The notes: a model not told the origin generated them from the letters alone. A DNA stretch of 64,000 nucleotides from Paenibacillus sp. URB8-2 (GCF_013393385.1 NZ_AP023239.1:1-64000), one strand, 5' to 3'; shown: positions 1-11,803, counted from the stretch's first letter. Made by a program: numbers and translations.

Positions 1-1347
1 GTGGAAAGCCATACTTCCGAACTATGGCAGCAGATTTTATCGATTATTCAGACCAAACTAAGCAAGCCAAGCTATGATACCTGGTTTAAAGCAACCAAAG
101 CGATCTCATTCAGTTCCAAGTCGCTCGTCATTTCGGCGCCGACAACATTCGCCGTGGAATGGCTTGAAAGCAGGTATACGAAGCTGGTCGGAGCTACGGT
201 TTTCGAAGTGACGGGAAAGCAGGTAGACGTCAAGTTTGTTATAGAAGAGAACAAGCCTGCGGAGCCTGTCGTACAGATTTCCCCCGGACCGCCCGCTGTA
301 TCCCGTGAAGAAGCCCAGACGCATATGCTGAATCCCAAGTATACGTTCGATACATTTGTCATCGGCTCCGGGAACCGGTTTGCCCATGCGGCGTCGCTTG
401 CCGTGGCGGAAGCTCCGGCCAAAGCATACAATCCCTTGTTCTTATACGGAGGGGTGGGGCTCGGCAAAACTCATCTGATGCATGCGATCGGCCATTATAT
501 TCTTGAACATAATCCGAGCAACAAGGTGATTTATATTTCATCCGAGAAATTCACCAACGAGTTCATCAACTCCATCCGCGACAACCGCGGCGAAAGCTTT
601 CGCAACAAGTACCGCAATGTTGACATTCTGCTGATTGACGATATCCAATTCCTCGCCGGCAAAGAATCGACGCAGGAGGAATTCTTCCATACGTTCAATG
701 CGCTGCATGAGGAACGCAAGCAGATTATCATCTCCAGCGACCGGCCGCCGAAGGAAATTCCGACACTTGAGGAACGGCTGCGTTCCCGGTTCGAGTGGGG
801 ACTGATAACGGACATCCAGCCGCCGGATCTGGAGACACGGATCGCGATTTTGCGCAAAAAGGCCAAAGCCGAGAACCTTGACATTCCAAACGAAGCGATG
901 ATGTATATAGCTAATCAGATCGATACGAACATCCGTGAGCTGGAAGGCGCTCTCATTCGGGTGGTCGCCTACTCATCGCTGACCAATCAGGATGTAACGA
1001 CCCACTTGGCAGCCGAAGCGCTGAAGGATATTATTCCGTCCAGCCGGCCGAAGATGATCACCATTCAGGATATTCAACAAAAGGTCGGCGAATATTACAA
1101 TTTGAGACTGGAGGATTTCAAGGCGCGTAAACGGACGAAAGCCGTCGCTTTTCCAAGGCAGATCGCTATGTATCTTTCCCGGGAACTGACCGATTATTCA
1201 CTGCCCAAGATCGGCGAAGCCTTTGGAGGAAGGGACCATACGACCGTAATTCACGCCCACGAAAAAATAAGCCAGTCGCTTAAGGTTGATCAAGAACTGT
1301 ACAAAGTGGTAAACAATATTTCCGAGAAAATAAAAAATCCTTCGTAG
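1..1347 (+). CDS. dnaA: Chromosomal replication initiator protein DnaA
   Basis: This 448-residue AAA+ ATPase binds DnaA boxes at oriC and opens the origin for helicase loading. The N-terminal interaction domain occupies about residues 1-80 and a variable linker follows to about 110. The ATPase core carries Walker [10 protein letters not shown] (150-158) and Walker B LLIDD (210-214). The C-terminal helix-turn-helix has the signature [14 protein letters not shown] near residue 410, which reads the DnaA box. The length matches the family (B. subtilis about 446). The GTG start is the first base of the window, so its ribosome-binding site and promoter lie outside. dnaN follows after a 229-bp gap that holds the unwinding site. 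Confidence 0.98.
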   Translation: MESHTSELWQQILSIIQTKLSKPSYDTWFKATKAISFSSKSLVISAPTTFAVEWLESRYTKLVGATVFEVTGKQVDVKFVIEENKPAEPVVQISPGPPAVSREEAQTHMLNPKYTFDTFVIGSGNRFAHAASLAVAEAPAKAYNPLFLYGGVGLGKTHLMHAIGHYILEHNPSNKVIYISSEKFTNEFINSIRDNRGESFRNKYRNVDILLIDDIQFLAGKESTQEEFFHTFNALHEERKQIIISSDRPPKEIPTLEERLRSRFEWGLITDIQPPDLETRIAILRKKAKAENLDIPNEAMMYIANQIDTNIRELEGALIRVVAYSSLTNQDVTTHLAAEALKDIIPSSRPKMITIQDIQQKVGEYYNLRLEDFKARKRTKAVAFPRQIAMYLSRELTDYSLPKIGEAFGGRDHTTVIHAHEKISQSLKVDQELYKVVNNISEKIKNPS

Positions 1348-1365
1348 CAGAAGGAATAAACAAGC

Positions 1366-1475
1366 CTATACACAATCTATTCACATGTGCGTAGGCTTAA
1401 TTTTATGCAGTTTGGGCAGCTTATCCACATATCCGGCGCCCCTACTACTAATACTATTTAAAATCTATATATTAT
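1366..1475 (+). other. oriC unwinding region (DnaA boxes, DnaA-trios, AT-rich tract)
   Basis: Two near-consensus DnaA boxes, CTATACACA (1366-1374) and CTATTCACA (1377-1385), precede a perfect TTATCCACA (1421-1429). A GC-rich block (1433-1442) follows, then a run of TAC/TAA-type triplets (1443-1457) and an AT-rich tract to about 1475. This order is that of the basal unwinding system known from B. subtilis: boxes, GC spacer, DnaA-trios, DNA unwinding element. The match is by eye; opening at this exact site is inferred. Confidence 0.8.
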
Positions 1476-1576
1476 CTTCATCCAAGATGAAGCGGCTGCG
1501 CCTCTTTTGAAGGACCAGCACAAAGCTTCCTAACTCTTCTTAACAGTCCGCCCAATATTCAGCTAGGAGTGAAATT

Positions 1577-2719
1577 ATGAAAATCAGCATTCTTAAAAAT
1601 GAACTCAACGAATCCATTCAGCACGTATCCAAGGCGATATCCAGCAGAACAACGATTCCTATTCTTACCGGCATCAAGCTGGAAGTCAGTTATCAGGGCG
1701 TTACGCTTACCGCTAGCGATACCGATATTTCCATTCAATCGTTTATCCCTGCGGAAAATGACAGCGAGCAAATTGTGAAGGTGGAGCAGCCGGGAAGCGT
1801 AGTGCTGCCGGCAAAATTTTTCGTTGAAATCATCAAGAAGCTGCCATCCAAAGAAATTCATATGGAGGTCAAGGATGGCTTTCAGACTTACATTTCTTCC
1901 GGAGCAACGGAAATTCAAATGGTCGGTCTTGATCCGGAGGAATTTCCTGTCCTGCCGAATATTGAAGGCAATGAAACGATTTCTTTACCCGGAGATTTAC
2001 TGAAAAATATGATCAAACAAACGGCTTTTTCCATCTCCACCCAGGAGACAACGCCGATTTTAACAGGTATACTATGGAATCTGTCCGACGGGGAGTTCAA
2101 GTTTACCGCAACCGACCGCCATCGTCTGGCCACAAGAGCAGCCAAGCTGGAAGGAACGGAGGATGTCCGGTTTGCCAATGTCGTTATTGCCGGCAAAACG
2201 CTCAATGAGCTGAGCAAAATCATTCCCGACCAGAACATGCTCGTTGATATCGTCGTGGCCGATAATCAGGTGCTTTTCAAATTGGACCGGGTTCTGTTCT
2301 ACACCCGCATCCTCGACGGCGTATACCCGGATACTTCTAGAATTATTCCGAGTGTTTACAAAACAGAACTAACCTTGGAAACAAAAAAATTAAGCGAATC
2401 GATCGACCGGGCTTATTTGCTGTCCCGCGAAGAGAAGACGAACATCGTCCGCCTGCAGACGCTGGAACAGGGGGGGATCGAAATATCCTCCAGTTCTTCG
2501 GAGCTTGGCAAAGTACGGGAAGAGCTTGAAGTGATCGATTTTAAAGGCGAACCGCTGAAAATATCGTTTAACTCCAAATATATGCTGGATGTGCTGAAAA
2601 TAGTCGACAGCGAACAGCTGACGATCGCTTTTACCGGGATGATGAGCCCGATTATTTTAAAGCCGCTGGATGCAAGCAAGGCTCTGTATGTTATTTTGCC
2701 TTATCGTACGACCAATTAA
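1577..2719 (+). CDS. dnaN: DNA polymerase III beta subunit (sliding clamp)
   Basis: The 380-residue protein forms the dimeric ring that tethers DNA polymerase III, ligase and repair proteins to DNA. The start MKISILKNELNESIQ and the end YVILPYRTTN are typical; the C-terminal LPYR segment lines the clamp's protein-binding pocket. An AGGAG ribosome-binding site lies 7 bases before the ATG at 1577. The length equals the family norm (about 378). It sits between the unwinding region and a second cluster of DnaA boxes, which suggests the bipartite origin arrangement of Firmicutes extends over this gene. Confidence 0.98.
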   Translation: MKISILKNELNESIQHVSKAISSRTTIPILTGIKLEVSYQGVTLTASDTDISIQSFIPAENDSEQIVKVEQPGSVVLPAKFFVEIIKKLPSKEIHMEVKDGFQTYISSGATEIQMVGLDPEEFPVLPNIEGNETISLPGDLLKNMIKQTAFSISTQETTPILTGILWNLSDGEFKFTATDRHRLATRAAKLEGTEDVRFANVVIAGKTLNELSKIIPDQNMLVDIVVADNQVLFKLDRVLFYTRILDGVYPDTSRIIPSVYKTELTLETKKLSESIDRAYLLSREEKTNIVRLQTLEQGGIEISSSSSELGKVREELEVIDFKGEPLKISFNSKYMLDVLKIVDSEQLTIAFTGMMSPIILKPLDASKALYVILPYRTTN

Positions 2720-2735
2720 CGCCGGAATTCCCCTT

Positions 2736-2840
2736 TGTGGATAAGTGGCGGAGAGGAAAGAAATCATGAAAAAAATAGTTATCCACAGTGGATATATTAA
2801 GCTGGATCAATTTTTAAAGCTCTCGGACTGCGTATCCACA
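2736..2840. promoter_or_regulatory. DnaA-box cluster at the dnaN-yaaA junction
   Basis: A perfect reverse DnaA box TGTGGATAA (2736-2744) overlaps the region just before yaaA. A perfect forward box TTATCCACA (2779-2787) lies inside codons 5-8 of yaaA, and a one-mismatch box GTATCCACA is at 2832-2840. Two perfect 9-mers within 52 bases is far above chance. They may titrate DnaA or feed back on transcription; the function is inferred. Confidence 0.6.
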
Positions 2841-2987
2841 GGCGGGATGGCGAAGGCTCTTTTGCAGGAGGGCCATGTGCTCGTGAACGGAGAAAAAGAG
2901 GATCGCCGGGGAAGAAAATTGTATCCGGGTGACAAAGTCGAAGTGAAGGACGAAGGCATCTTCGAGGTAACCGGCGGAGAAGTATAA
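2766..2987 (+). CDS. yaaA: S4-domain RNA-binding protein YaaA
   Basis: This 73-residue protein is essentially one S4 RNA-binding fold: MKKIVIHSGYIKLDQFLKL leads into the S4 helix, then the loop around LVNGEKEDRRGRKL and a terminal beta segment. B. subtilis YaaA (RlbA) at the same site is linked to ribosome assembly. The ATG at 2766 is preceded by GAGAGGAAAG at good spacing; an upstream in-frame GTG at 2745 would add seven residues but lacks a ribosome-binding site. The gene carries a DnaA box within its first codons. recF follows. Confidence 0.9.
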   Translation: MKKIVIHSGYIKLDQFLKLSDCVSTGGMAKALLQEGHVLVNGEKEDRRGRKLYPGDKVEVKDEGIFEVTGGEV

Positions 2988-3011
2988 ACATAGTTTGTGC
3001 GTAAAATTAAC

Positions 3012-3028
3012 GCTCCACTTTGTGGAGC
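3012..3028. other. Short perfect hairpin after yaaA
   Basis: GCTCCAC and GTGGAGC form a 7-bp stem around a TTT loop, 25 bases after the yaaA stop. No U-tract follows, so it is not a good intrinsic terminator. It may stabilise the yaaA 3' end or separate yaaA from recF expression. Confidence 0.4.
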
Positions 3029-3088
3029 TATCTTGAAATATAAGCATAAATGAGCTAGTTGCTTGTTTATGGGCTTATGTTTCGGCGA

Positions 3089-3129
3089 GAAGCGGGCGCC
3101 TTCCCCACGGAGGAAAGCGCAGCCGTTTC
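3089..3129 (+). repeat. Hairpin-family element before recF
   Basis: The outer arms GAAGCGG (3089-3095) and CCGTTTC (3123-3129) pair with one G-U wobble. An inner stem GCGC/GCGC with TTCC/GGAA extension closes on a small CCAC loop. The 3' arm belongs to the shared string CAGCCGTTTCTTCTTG, which recurs before ricT and, with one change, before mfd. The recF ribosome-binding site begins six bases downstream, so folding could affect recF translation; this is inference. Confidence 0.5.
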
Positions 3130-3149
3130 TTCTTGGGAGGAACGCTTTC

Positions 3150-4268
3150 GTGTTTGTACACAATATCACCCTGCGGCATTACCGAAACTACGGATCGCTG
3201 CAGCTTGAAGGCCTGGGAGATGTGAATCTGATCCTTGGACAAAATGCCCAGGGCAAGACGAATCTCGTCGAGGCCCTTTATTGCCTGGCGATGACCAAGA
3301 GCCACCGAACGTCAAAGGACCGCGAGCTGATCTCTTTCGACGCTCCGGACGGCGCGGCTTATATCGAGGCGGAGGTACGGCGGAGATACGGGAATTTGAA
3401 ACTTGAGCTGACGCTGTCCCCGCAGGGGAAGAAAGCGAAAATCAACGGTCTTGAGCAGCGGCGTCTGAGCGAATTTGTCGGTTCGCTGAATGTCGTCATG
3501 TTCGCTCCCGAGGATCTGGAGATCGTCAAAGGGACACCGGGAGTTCGGCGCCGTTTTCTGGATATGGAAATCGGCCAGGTTCAGCCAAGCTATCTGTTTC
3601 ACCTCCAGCAGTACCAGAAGGTGCTCCTCCAGAGAGGCAATCTGTTAAAGCAGCTGTGGGGCAAAAAGGAAGCCGGCGGCGATATGCTGGAAATATGGGA
3701 TGCACAGCTTGCAGAGCATGGTGTTAAAATCGTCAAAAAAAGGAAAGAATTCATAAAGAAGCTGCAAGTTTGGGCTGAAGAGATTCATAAAGGAATTACA
3801 AACGGCGGTGAAGAGCTGAAATTGCACTATATTCCTTCTTTCGGAGAGCGGGAAGAGGAAGATGAAGCTGTCTTATTGGACAAATTTATGTTAAAGTTAT
3901 CACAAACACGTGAACAGGAAATCCGGCGAGGAATGACGCTGACAGGTCCCCATCGGGACGATCTGTCTTTTTTTATCAATGGCAGAGAGGCTTCCGTTTA
4001 TGGCTCCCAAGGGCAGCAGCGCACGACCGCTCTATCGCTTAAGCTGGCCGAAATTGAACTTATCCATGGGGAAATCGGGGAATATCCCGTCCTGCTGCTT
4101 GACGATGTTCTGTCGGAACTTGATCCATACCGTCAAACGCAGCTGATTGAAACTTTTCAGAGCAAAGTGCAAACATTCATAACGGCTACCGGAATCGAAA
4201 GCCTGAACGCCGATAAATTAAAAGGCGCAATCCAGTATCGAGTCCACAGCGGAATCATAGAGTCTTAA
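3150..4268 (+). CDS. recF: DNA replication and repair protein RecF
   Basis: This SMC-like ATPase of 372 residues acts with RecO and RecR to load RecA at gapped DNA and stalled forks. Visible motifs are Walker A GQNAQGKTN near residue 30, the signature region GSQGQQRTTALSLKLAE, and Walker B PVLLLDDVLSELD. The chosen start is the GTG at 3150, giving MFVHNITLRHYRNY as in homologues, with GGGAGG nine bases upstream; the frame is open for 29 more codons but those residues are unlike the family. remB follows 17 bases after the stop. Confidence 0.95.
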   Translation: MFVHNITLRHYRNYGSLQLEGLGDVNLILGQNAQGKTNLVEALYCLAMTKSHRTSKDRELISFDAPDGAAYIEAEVRRRYGNLKLELTLSPQGKKAKINGLEQRRLSEFVGSLNVVMFAPEDLEIVKGTPGVRRRFLDMEIGQVQPSYLFHLQQYQKVLLQRGNLLKQLWGKKEAGGDMLEIWDAQLAEHGVKIVKKRKEFIKKLQVWAEEIHKGITNGGEELKLHYIPSFGEREEEDEAVLLDKFMLKLSQTREQEIRRGMTLTGPHRDDLSFFINGREASVYGSQGQQRTTALSLKLAEIELIHGEIGEYPVLLLDDVLSELDPYRQTQLIETFQSKVQTFITATGIESLNADKLKGAIQYRVHSGIIES

Positions 4269-4285
4269 ATGAGCGGAGGAAGACC

Positions 4286-6492
<2,207 letters not shown>

Positions 6493-6542
6493 TGAGCTAT
6501 CAGCTCCAGCCTAATGAATTCGATTCGGCATGATCCATCTTC

Positions 6543-6590
6543 AGCAGCCTCTGGTTGCCGCCAAGTAAAGCGGTCCGGGGGCTGCTTTTG
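6543..6590 (+). terminator. Terminator after gyrB
   Basis: AGCAGCC (6543-6549) pairs with GGCTGCT (6580-6586) around an inner CCGC/GCGG stem, and is followed by TTTTG. It separates gyrB from the convergent gene at 6620-7483. Confidence 0.65.
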
Positions 6591-6619
6591 CGTAGATCAA
6601 GATGAAAGGAATCCGGCCG

Positions 6620-7483
6620 CTAACGGCCGCGCGTAAGCTGCTTGCGGCGCGAGGATAAACTCGCGTTGCCGAAGCCGGCACGTCCGTAGGCGGCTGCATA
6701 CCGATGGATTTTACGGTAAATGGATTTGTCGTCAAACAGCTTGAATGCTACGAGCGAAGGCAATGTATTGACTTCAAGAATCCATAAATCATGATGATCG
6801 TCCATGGCGACATCCAGGCCGATTTCCTTCATATCCGGGAAAGCCTTCTCCAGTTGGCGCCCGATTCGGACACCAAGATGTTTCAGACGAAGTATCATGG
6901 ATGTGCGATCGGCAGGAACCATATGCTCGGCAAGCAGCGCCTCAACCGATTGAATGCGTCCTCCGTTATGATAATTGGTCACAATTTTTTGCGGCGCCGC
7001 CACTCTGCCCAAAAGTCCCGTTGTTTCCCATCGGCCCTCCAGGTTTTTTTGGACAAGCACACGCAAATCGAATGACAGATTCTTATAACGCAGAAGGTTG
7101 ATTCCTTTTTGAATCAAATAGGGACGCTCCTTTATTCTTCCGGTGATGGCCTGATGCAGCTCTTCCATCGATTGAAAGGCATTCGCTTTGGTACCGTAAC
7201 GGAGGATATACATTACACTTGGCTCGGCGTTTTCCACTTCGTGTGCTTCCGGATTTTTCGCGCCGCTGGGTGTCAGGATCAGATTCCGCCGCTCCGCTCG
7301 CATGACCCCGCATCCGTAGGTTCCGCGATCCGGCTTGATATAGACGGTTTCATACAGGACGAGCATCTCATTAAGCATCGAATAATCATATTTACGGGTA
7401 TCGGGAATATAAGGCGCCAAGGAGCGGTTCTGCAGGATGACTTCGGTCTTGGCCCATTTGCTGGAAACCCGTTGAATTCTCAT
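6620..7483 (-). CDS. YheC/YheD-family ATP-grasp protein
   Basis: The 287-residue product resembles the YheC/YheD family, endospore-coat-associated proteins with an ATP-grasp fold. Seen here: an N-terminal segment VYIKPDRGTYGCGVMR (lysine and glycine-rich loop of ATP-grasp), YLIQKGINLLRYKNLSFDLRV, GLDVAMDDHHDLWILEVNTLPSL (the acidic metal-binding motif and asparagine of the family). The reverse-strand ATG is preceded by GGGAGGAG. The gene runs against gyrB and gyrA on both sides and is an insertion relative to the B. subtilis order. Substrate and role are unknown; a spore-coat function is inferred from the family only. Confidence 0.8.
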   Translation of the reverse strand: MRIQRVSSKWAKTEVILQNRSLAPYIPDTRKYDYSMLNEMLVLYETVYIKPDRGTYGCGVMRAERRNLILTPSGAKNPEAHEVENAEPSVMYILRYGTKANAFQSMEELHQAITGRIKERPYLIQKGINLLRYKNLSFDLRVLVQKNLEGRWETTGLLGRVAAPQKIVTNYHNGGRIQSVEALLAEHMVPADRTSMILRLKHLGVRIGRQLEKAFPDMKEIGLDVAMDDHHDLWILEVNTLPSLVAFKLFDDKSIYRKIHRYAAAYGRAGFGNASLSSRRKQLTRGR

Positions 7484-7701
7484 GTTACTCCTCCCTTTAC
7501 ACTCTGAAATATAAGGACAAGTGTTCTAAACAATGGTATAATCGAAGGATATGGGATGATATCTTTATGCGATGTCATGGGGCGGTTTGGCACGGTCTGC
7601 TCCATACAGTCTATGAGCCGTGAGTATATACGGACAGGGCAAACACCCGGGATCCGGGCAAGAAAATCTTTTATATGACGGTTATAGGCTAGTACGTTTA
7701 A

Positions 7702-7730
7702 TTGTGCTGTTTTTGTGAAAGGAATATAAT
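7702..7730 (+). promoter_or_regulatory. Sigma-A promoter of gyrA
   Basis: TTGTGC (7702-7707) and a perfect TATAAT (7725-7730) are separated by 17 bases, 40 bases before the gyrA start codon. The preceding 200 bases show no gene. Confidence 0.65.
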
Positions 7731-7770
7731 TAAGGGTAGCGGTTTTTAACTTAAGGAGGTCCAGCAACTC

Positions 7771-10329
7771 ATGGCTGAACAAAATAACCCGCAAATCAGG
7801 GATCGGGACATCGGTGTGGAAATGCGCGATTCCTTTATGGATTACGCAATGAGCATCATTGTGAGCCGGGCTTTGCCGGACGTACGGGATGGACTCAAGC
7901 CGGTGCACCGGCGCATTTTGTTTGCGATGTCGGAGCTTGGAATGTCACCGGATAAGCCTTACAAGAAATCGGCGAGAATCGTCGGTGAGGTGATCGGTAA
8001 GTACCATCCTCACGGCGACTCTGCCGTTTATGAGACGATGGTCCGGATGGCCCAAGATTTCTCCATGCGCTATATGCTAGTCGACGGGCATGGCAATTTC
8101 GGCTCGATTGACGGCGATATGGCTGCGGCAATGCGGTATACCGAAGCCAGACTTTCCAAGATCGCTATGGAAATGCTGCGCGATTTGAACAAAGAGACGG
8201 TTGATTTTATACCTAACTATGACGGCGAGGAACATGAACCGGCTGTTCTTCCTTCCCGTTTTCCCAACCTGTTGGTTAACGGGGTATCCGGTATCGCCGT
8301 AGGGATGGCTACCAATATTCCGCCGCATAATTTGGGTGAGGTCATTGACGGCGTACAGGCCATGATCCGTAATCCCGAAATTACGCCGATGGAACTTATG
8401 GAATATATCACAGGGCCGGATTTTCCTACGGCCGGCTATATTTTGGGCCGCGAAGGCATACGCCAGGCGTATCGTACGGGCCGCGGCTCGGTCACGATGC
8501 GCGCGAAGGCATTGATTGAAGAGGAGAGTAACGGCAAGGCACGGATCGTTGTTAACGAGCTGCCTTACCAGGTTAACAAAGCCCGGTTGGTGGAGAAAAT
8601 TGCCGAGTTGGTTCGTGAGAAACGGATTGAAGGCATCACCGATCTGCGGGATGAGTCGGACCGCAACGGAATGCGCGTCGTTATCGAAGTCAGACGGGAT
8701 GTTAACGCGAATGTTGTGCTCAATAACTTGTATAAGCACACTTCAATGCAGTCTACCTTTGGCATTAACATGCTGGCCATTGTCGGCAATGAGCCGAAGG
8801 TGCTGAATCTGCGCGACGTGCTGTACCATTATTTGCAGCATCAGATCGAGGTTATTCGCCGCCGGACGGAATTTGAACTGAAGAAGGCGGAAGCCCGGGC
8901 GCATATTCTGGAAGGATTGCGCATCGCGCTGGACAACCTGGATGAAGTCATCGCTCTGATCCGCGCTTCGCGCACGGTTGATATTGCGCGTGAAGGCTTG
9001 ATTGAGACCTTTAGTCTCAGTATCGAGCAGGCACAGGCGATTCTAGACATGCGGATGCAGCGTCTGACCGGTCTGGAACGCGATAAGATCGAGAACGAGT
9101 ATAATGAGCTGCTGGCCAAAATAGCCGAGTACAAGGCCATTCTGGCTGATGAATCGCTGGTGCTTGAAATTATCAGCAATGAGCTGCAGGAACTGCGCGA
9201 CCGGTATGCCGACGAGCGTCGGACGGAGATCACCATCGGAGAAGAGAGTATTCTCGATGAAGATCTTATCCCGCGCGAAGAGGTCGTCATAACGGTTTCG
9301 CATACCGGTTACATTAAGCGGCTTCCGGTAACCACTTACCGCAGTCAAAAACGCGGCGGTCGCGGCGTTGTGGGCATGGACACGAAGGATGAGGATTTTG
9401 TGGAGCATCTTTTCGTCAGCAATTCCCATAACTACCTGATGTTCTTTACCGATAAAGGAAAAGTATACCGGATCAAGGCCTACGAAATTCCGGAGCTTGG
9501 ACGGACGGCGCGCGGGACACCGATTATTAATCTGCTCCAGATCGAGCAGGGAGAAAAGATCAGCGCAGTCATCCAGATTGAGGAAACTGATAGCGATAAA
9601 TACCTGTTCTTTGCTACCCGCGAAGGAATTGTGAAAAAGACGCCGCTCGAGGATTACAACAATATCCGTAAGGGCGGACTCATCGCAATCAATCTGCGTG
9701 AAGAAGATGAGCTGATCGATGTGAAGCTTACCGATGGCAAGCAGAAGCTTATTTTGGGCACGGCGGACGGAATGTCCATTACCTTCTCCGAGGAGGATGT
9801 CCGTTCAATGGGCCGGAGCGCTACAGGAGTCAAAGGCATCACCCTGGACGAAGAGGATCATGTTATCGGAATGGATTGCATCGACCAGAGCTTGGATGTG
9901 CTCATCGTTACTACCAAGGGCTACGGCAAACGTACGCCTGCCGGGGATTATCGTCTGCAGACACGCGGAGGCAAGGGGATCAAGACCATCAATCTTACGG
10001 AAAAGAACGGTCCTGTCGTCAGCCTCAAGGTTGTTAAGCAGGAGGAGGATCTGATGATCATCACGACGGGCGGAACCTTGATCCGCATGAGTATGGACGG
10101 AATTTCGACCATGGGACGTTATGCTCAGGGCGTGAAACTGATCAATATCCGCGAAGAGGATGCCGTATCGACCGTCTGCCGCACTGATAAGAGTGAGGAA
10201 GAGGAAGATGAGACCGCGCAGTCCGATGAGACAGCGGGCGGCAATCTGGAGCTGAACGAAGCTCCGGAAGTCAATGGATCTGATGCTGCCGATTCCGATC
10301 CGGAAGATAGCGGAGAAACTCTGGAATAG
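7771..10329 (+). CDS. gyrA: DNA gyrase subunit A
   Basis: The 852-residue breakage-reunion subunit carries the catalytic tyrosine at about residue 123 in [11 protein letters not shown]. The quinolone-determining stretch [10 protein letters not shown] keeps Ser84 and Glu88, the residues of susceptible homologues. The C-terminal DNA-wrapping beta-pinwheel includes the GyrA-box-like KRGGRGV. The tail from about 805 is strongly acidic (EEEEDETAQ). AAGGAGGT lies 12 bases before the ATG. The length is slightly above B. subtilis GyrA (821) owing to this tail. Confidence 0.98.
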   Translation: MAEQNNPQIRDRDIGVEMRDSFMDYAMSIIVSRALPDVRDGLKPVHRRILFAMSELGMSPDKPYKKSARIVGEVIGKYHPHGDSAVYETMVRMAQDFSMRYMLVDGHGNFGSIDGDMAAAMRYTEARLSKIAMEMLRDLNKETVDFIPNYDGEEHEPAVLPSRFPNLLVNGVSGIAVGMATNIPPHNLGEVIDGVQAMIRNPEITPMELMEYITGPDFPTAGYILGREGIRQAYRTGRGSVTMRAKALIEEESNGKARIVVNELPYQVNKARLVEKIAELVREKRIEGITDLRDESDRNGMRVVIEVRRDVNANVVLNNLYKHTSMQSTFGINMLAIVGNEPKVLNLRDVLYHYLQHQIEVIRRRTEFELKKAEARAHILEGLRIALDNLDEVIALIRASRTVDIAREGLIETFSLSIEQAQAILDMRMQRLTGLERDKIENEYNELLAKIAEYKAILADESLVLEIISNELQELRDRYADERRTEITIGEESILDEDLIPREEVVITVSHTGYIKRLPVTTYRSQKRGGRGVVGMDTKDEDFVEHLFVSNSHNYLMFFTDKGKVYRIKAYEIPELGRTARGTPIINLLQIEQGEKISAVIQIEETDSDKYLFFATREGIVKKTPLEDYNNIRKGGLIAINLREEDELIDVKLTDGKQKLILGTADGMSITFSEEDVRSMGRSATGVKGITLDEEDHVIGMDCIDQSLDVLIVTTKGYGKRTPAGDYRLQTRGGKGIKTINLTEKNGPVVSLKVVKQEEDLMIITTGGTLIRMSMDGISTMGRYAQGVKLINIREEDAVSTVCRTDKSEEEEDETAQSDETAGGNLELNEAPEVNGSDAADSDPEDSGETLE

Positions 10330-10347
10330 CTTTAATGAATTAATTGA

Positions 10348-10390
10348 GAGAGAGTACCTGTAGCCAGTGATGGCGGGTGCTCTCTTTTTT
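10348..10390 (+). terminator. Terminator after gyrA
   Basis: GAGAGTACC (10350-10358) pairs with GGTGCTCTC (10376-10384) with one G-U wobble, then six T residues. Confidence 0.85.
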
Positions 10391-10507
10391 AACTTTTAAA
10401 AAAATTATAATACTAAAACTTTCATACTAGTCGCTTCCCTATTTCCATAATATAATTAGGTAAATAGTACCTATTTTTAGCACGGTCAGAATAAAGGGGT
10501 TGAGCGT

Positions 10508-11605
10508 ATGCCGAGCATATCGGTGGCGGAAGTAAAAGCGGGTTCAAAAGTGAGTAAAGACGTCATTACACCATTGGGGGGAACTCTGTTTACCAAGGGG
10601 AAAATACTGCTGCCGCGCGATATGGAGATATTGGAAGCATTCTTGATTCGGCAGGTGGATATTGAAGGCGCAGAGGAGGACGCCCAAGCTTTGGAAGCGT
10701 CCGTAACTCCTTCGAAGGGGGATGCTAAAACGGGAACGGCCAGTGCAGTCTCTTCGCTGAACCGGAGCAATTCAAATCTGCACGAAGAATACGATAAAAT
10801 GCTGACGCTGATCAGGAACTGTTATAACTCCGCCAGCGCTGCGATTCTGCCTATTTATGATCTGCGTAGCGCGCTGGAAGGGTTGATTGCGCATATCAAG
10901 GACTACCATGTTCTGAATTTTGCTCCACGGGTGCTTAATGAACAGGACTATATTTATCATAACGCTGTGCTCTCCGCGCTGACCTCCTATAAGATTGCCC
11001 AATGGTGCGGGTATCCGCAAAAAGAGTGGCTTCAGGTGGCCTTTGCCGGTTTGCTGCATGATATAGGAAATGCCAAAATCGATTTTTCCATTCTTCAGAA
11101 GCCTGAACCGCTTACGATTACCGAAAGAAATGAAGTGCGCAGACATACGACTTATGGATATCAGATATTGCGAAATGTAACGGCCATTAACGAAGGAGTT
11201 CGGCTTGCGGCTTTGCAGCATCATGAGAAAATTGATGGATCCGGTTATCCGCTTCGGCTCCAAGGCAGCCAAATTCATCTATACGCGAAAATTGTCGCCG
11301 TGGCGGATATTTTTCATGCGATGACACTGGAGCGGATATACAAGAAGGCGCAATCTCCTTATCTGGTTCTGGAAGAAATTCAGAAAGAGGGCTTTGGCAA
11401 GCTGGACCCTTCTATTGTACAAACCTTTGTTTATAAGACGACAGAATTGCATAACGGAACCAAGATACGCCTAATCGACGGCCGGCAGGGGGAAATCATC
11501 TTCTCGGATCGGAGCAATCCTACACGTCCTTTGGTAAGCGTAGAAGGTAGGATCATTAATCTGGCACATTCGCGCAACCTGTATATTAAGGAGATTATAT
11601 CTTAA
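10508..11605 (+). CDS. HD-GYP domain protein (putative c-di-GMP phosphodiesterase)
   Basis: A 365-residue cytosolic protein. Residues 1-55 form a small beta-rich module seen in many HD-GYP proteins, about 56-90 is a low-complexity Ser/Ala linker, and the HD-GYP domain spans about 120-320. The metal-binding HD pair is at 184-185 and the GYP motif HHEKIDGSGYP at 238-248, so the core for cyclic-di-GMP hydrolysis looks intact. The usual HDIGK reads HDIGN here, with asparagine for the conserved lysine. An AAGGGG ribosome-binding site precedes the ATG. It stands alone between the gyrA terminator and the rRNA promoters; B. subtilis has yaaC here instead. Confidence 0.85.
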   Translation: MPSISVAEVKAGSKVSKDVITPLGGTLFTKGKILLPRDMEILEAFLIRQVDIEGAEEDAQALEASVTPSKGDAKTGTASAVSSLNRSNSNLHEEYDKMLTLIRNCYNSASAAILPIYDLRSALEGLIAHIKDYHVLNFAPRVLNEQDYIYHNAVLSALTSYKIAQWCGYPQKEWLQVAFAGLLHDIGNAKIDFSILQKPEPLTITERNEVRRHTTYGYQILRNVTAINEGVRLAALQHHEKIDGSGYPLRLQGSQIHLYAKIVAVADIFHAMTLERIYKKAQSPYLVLEEIQKEGFGKLDPSIVQTFVYKTTELHNGTKIRLIDGRQGEIIFSDRSNPTRPLVSVEGRIINLAHSRNLYIKEIIS

Positions 11606-11642
11606 GGCAGAGATCCGCTTGTTATTTTTTTAAACAAAAGGG

Positions 11643-11671
11643 TTGCATAAAAAAATCAAACATGGTATATT
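11643..11671 (+). promoter_or_regulatory. rRNA operon promoter P1
   Basis: TTGCAT (11643-11648), a 17-base spacer and TATATT (11666-11671). Its hexamers are identical to those of P2, 85 bases downstream, giving the tandem arrangement usual for rrn operons. Confidence 0.75.
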
Positions 11672-11727
11672 CTAATTCCGGCCAAGAAATACGAGTTCTG
11701 CTTCAAAAAGAAATTAAAAAAAAGAGC

Positions 11728-11756
11728 TTGCATTAAACGGCCCGATATGATATATT
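11728..11756 (+). promoter_or_regulatory. rRNA operon promoter P2
   Basis: TTGCAT (11728-11733), 17 bases, TATATT (11751-11756). An A-rich tract just upstream could act as an UP element. Confidence 0.75.
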
Positions 11757-11803
11757 ATAAAAGTTGCTGCTGAGACATTAAGTTGAACGGCGACAAACAA
11801 GTT

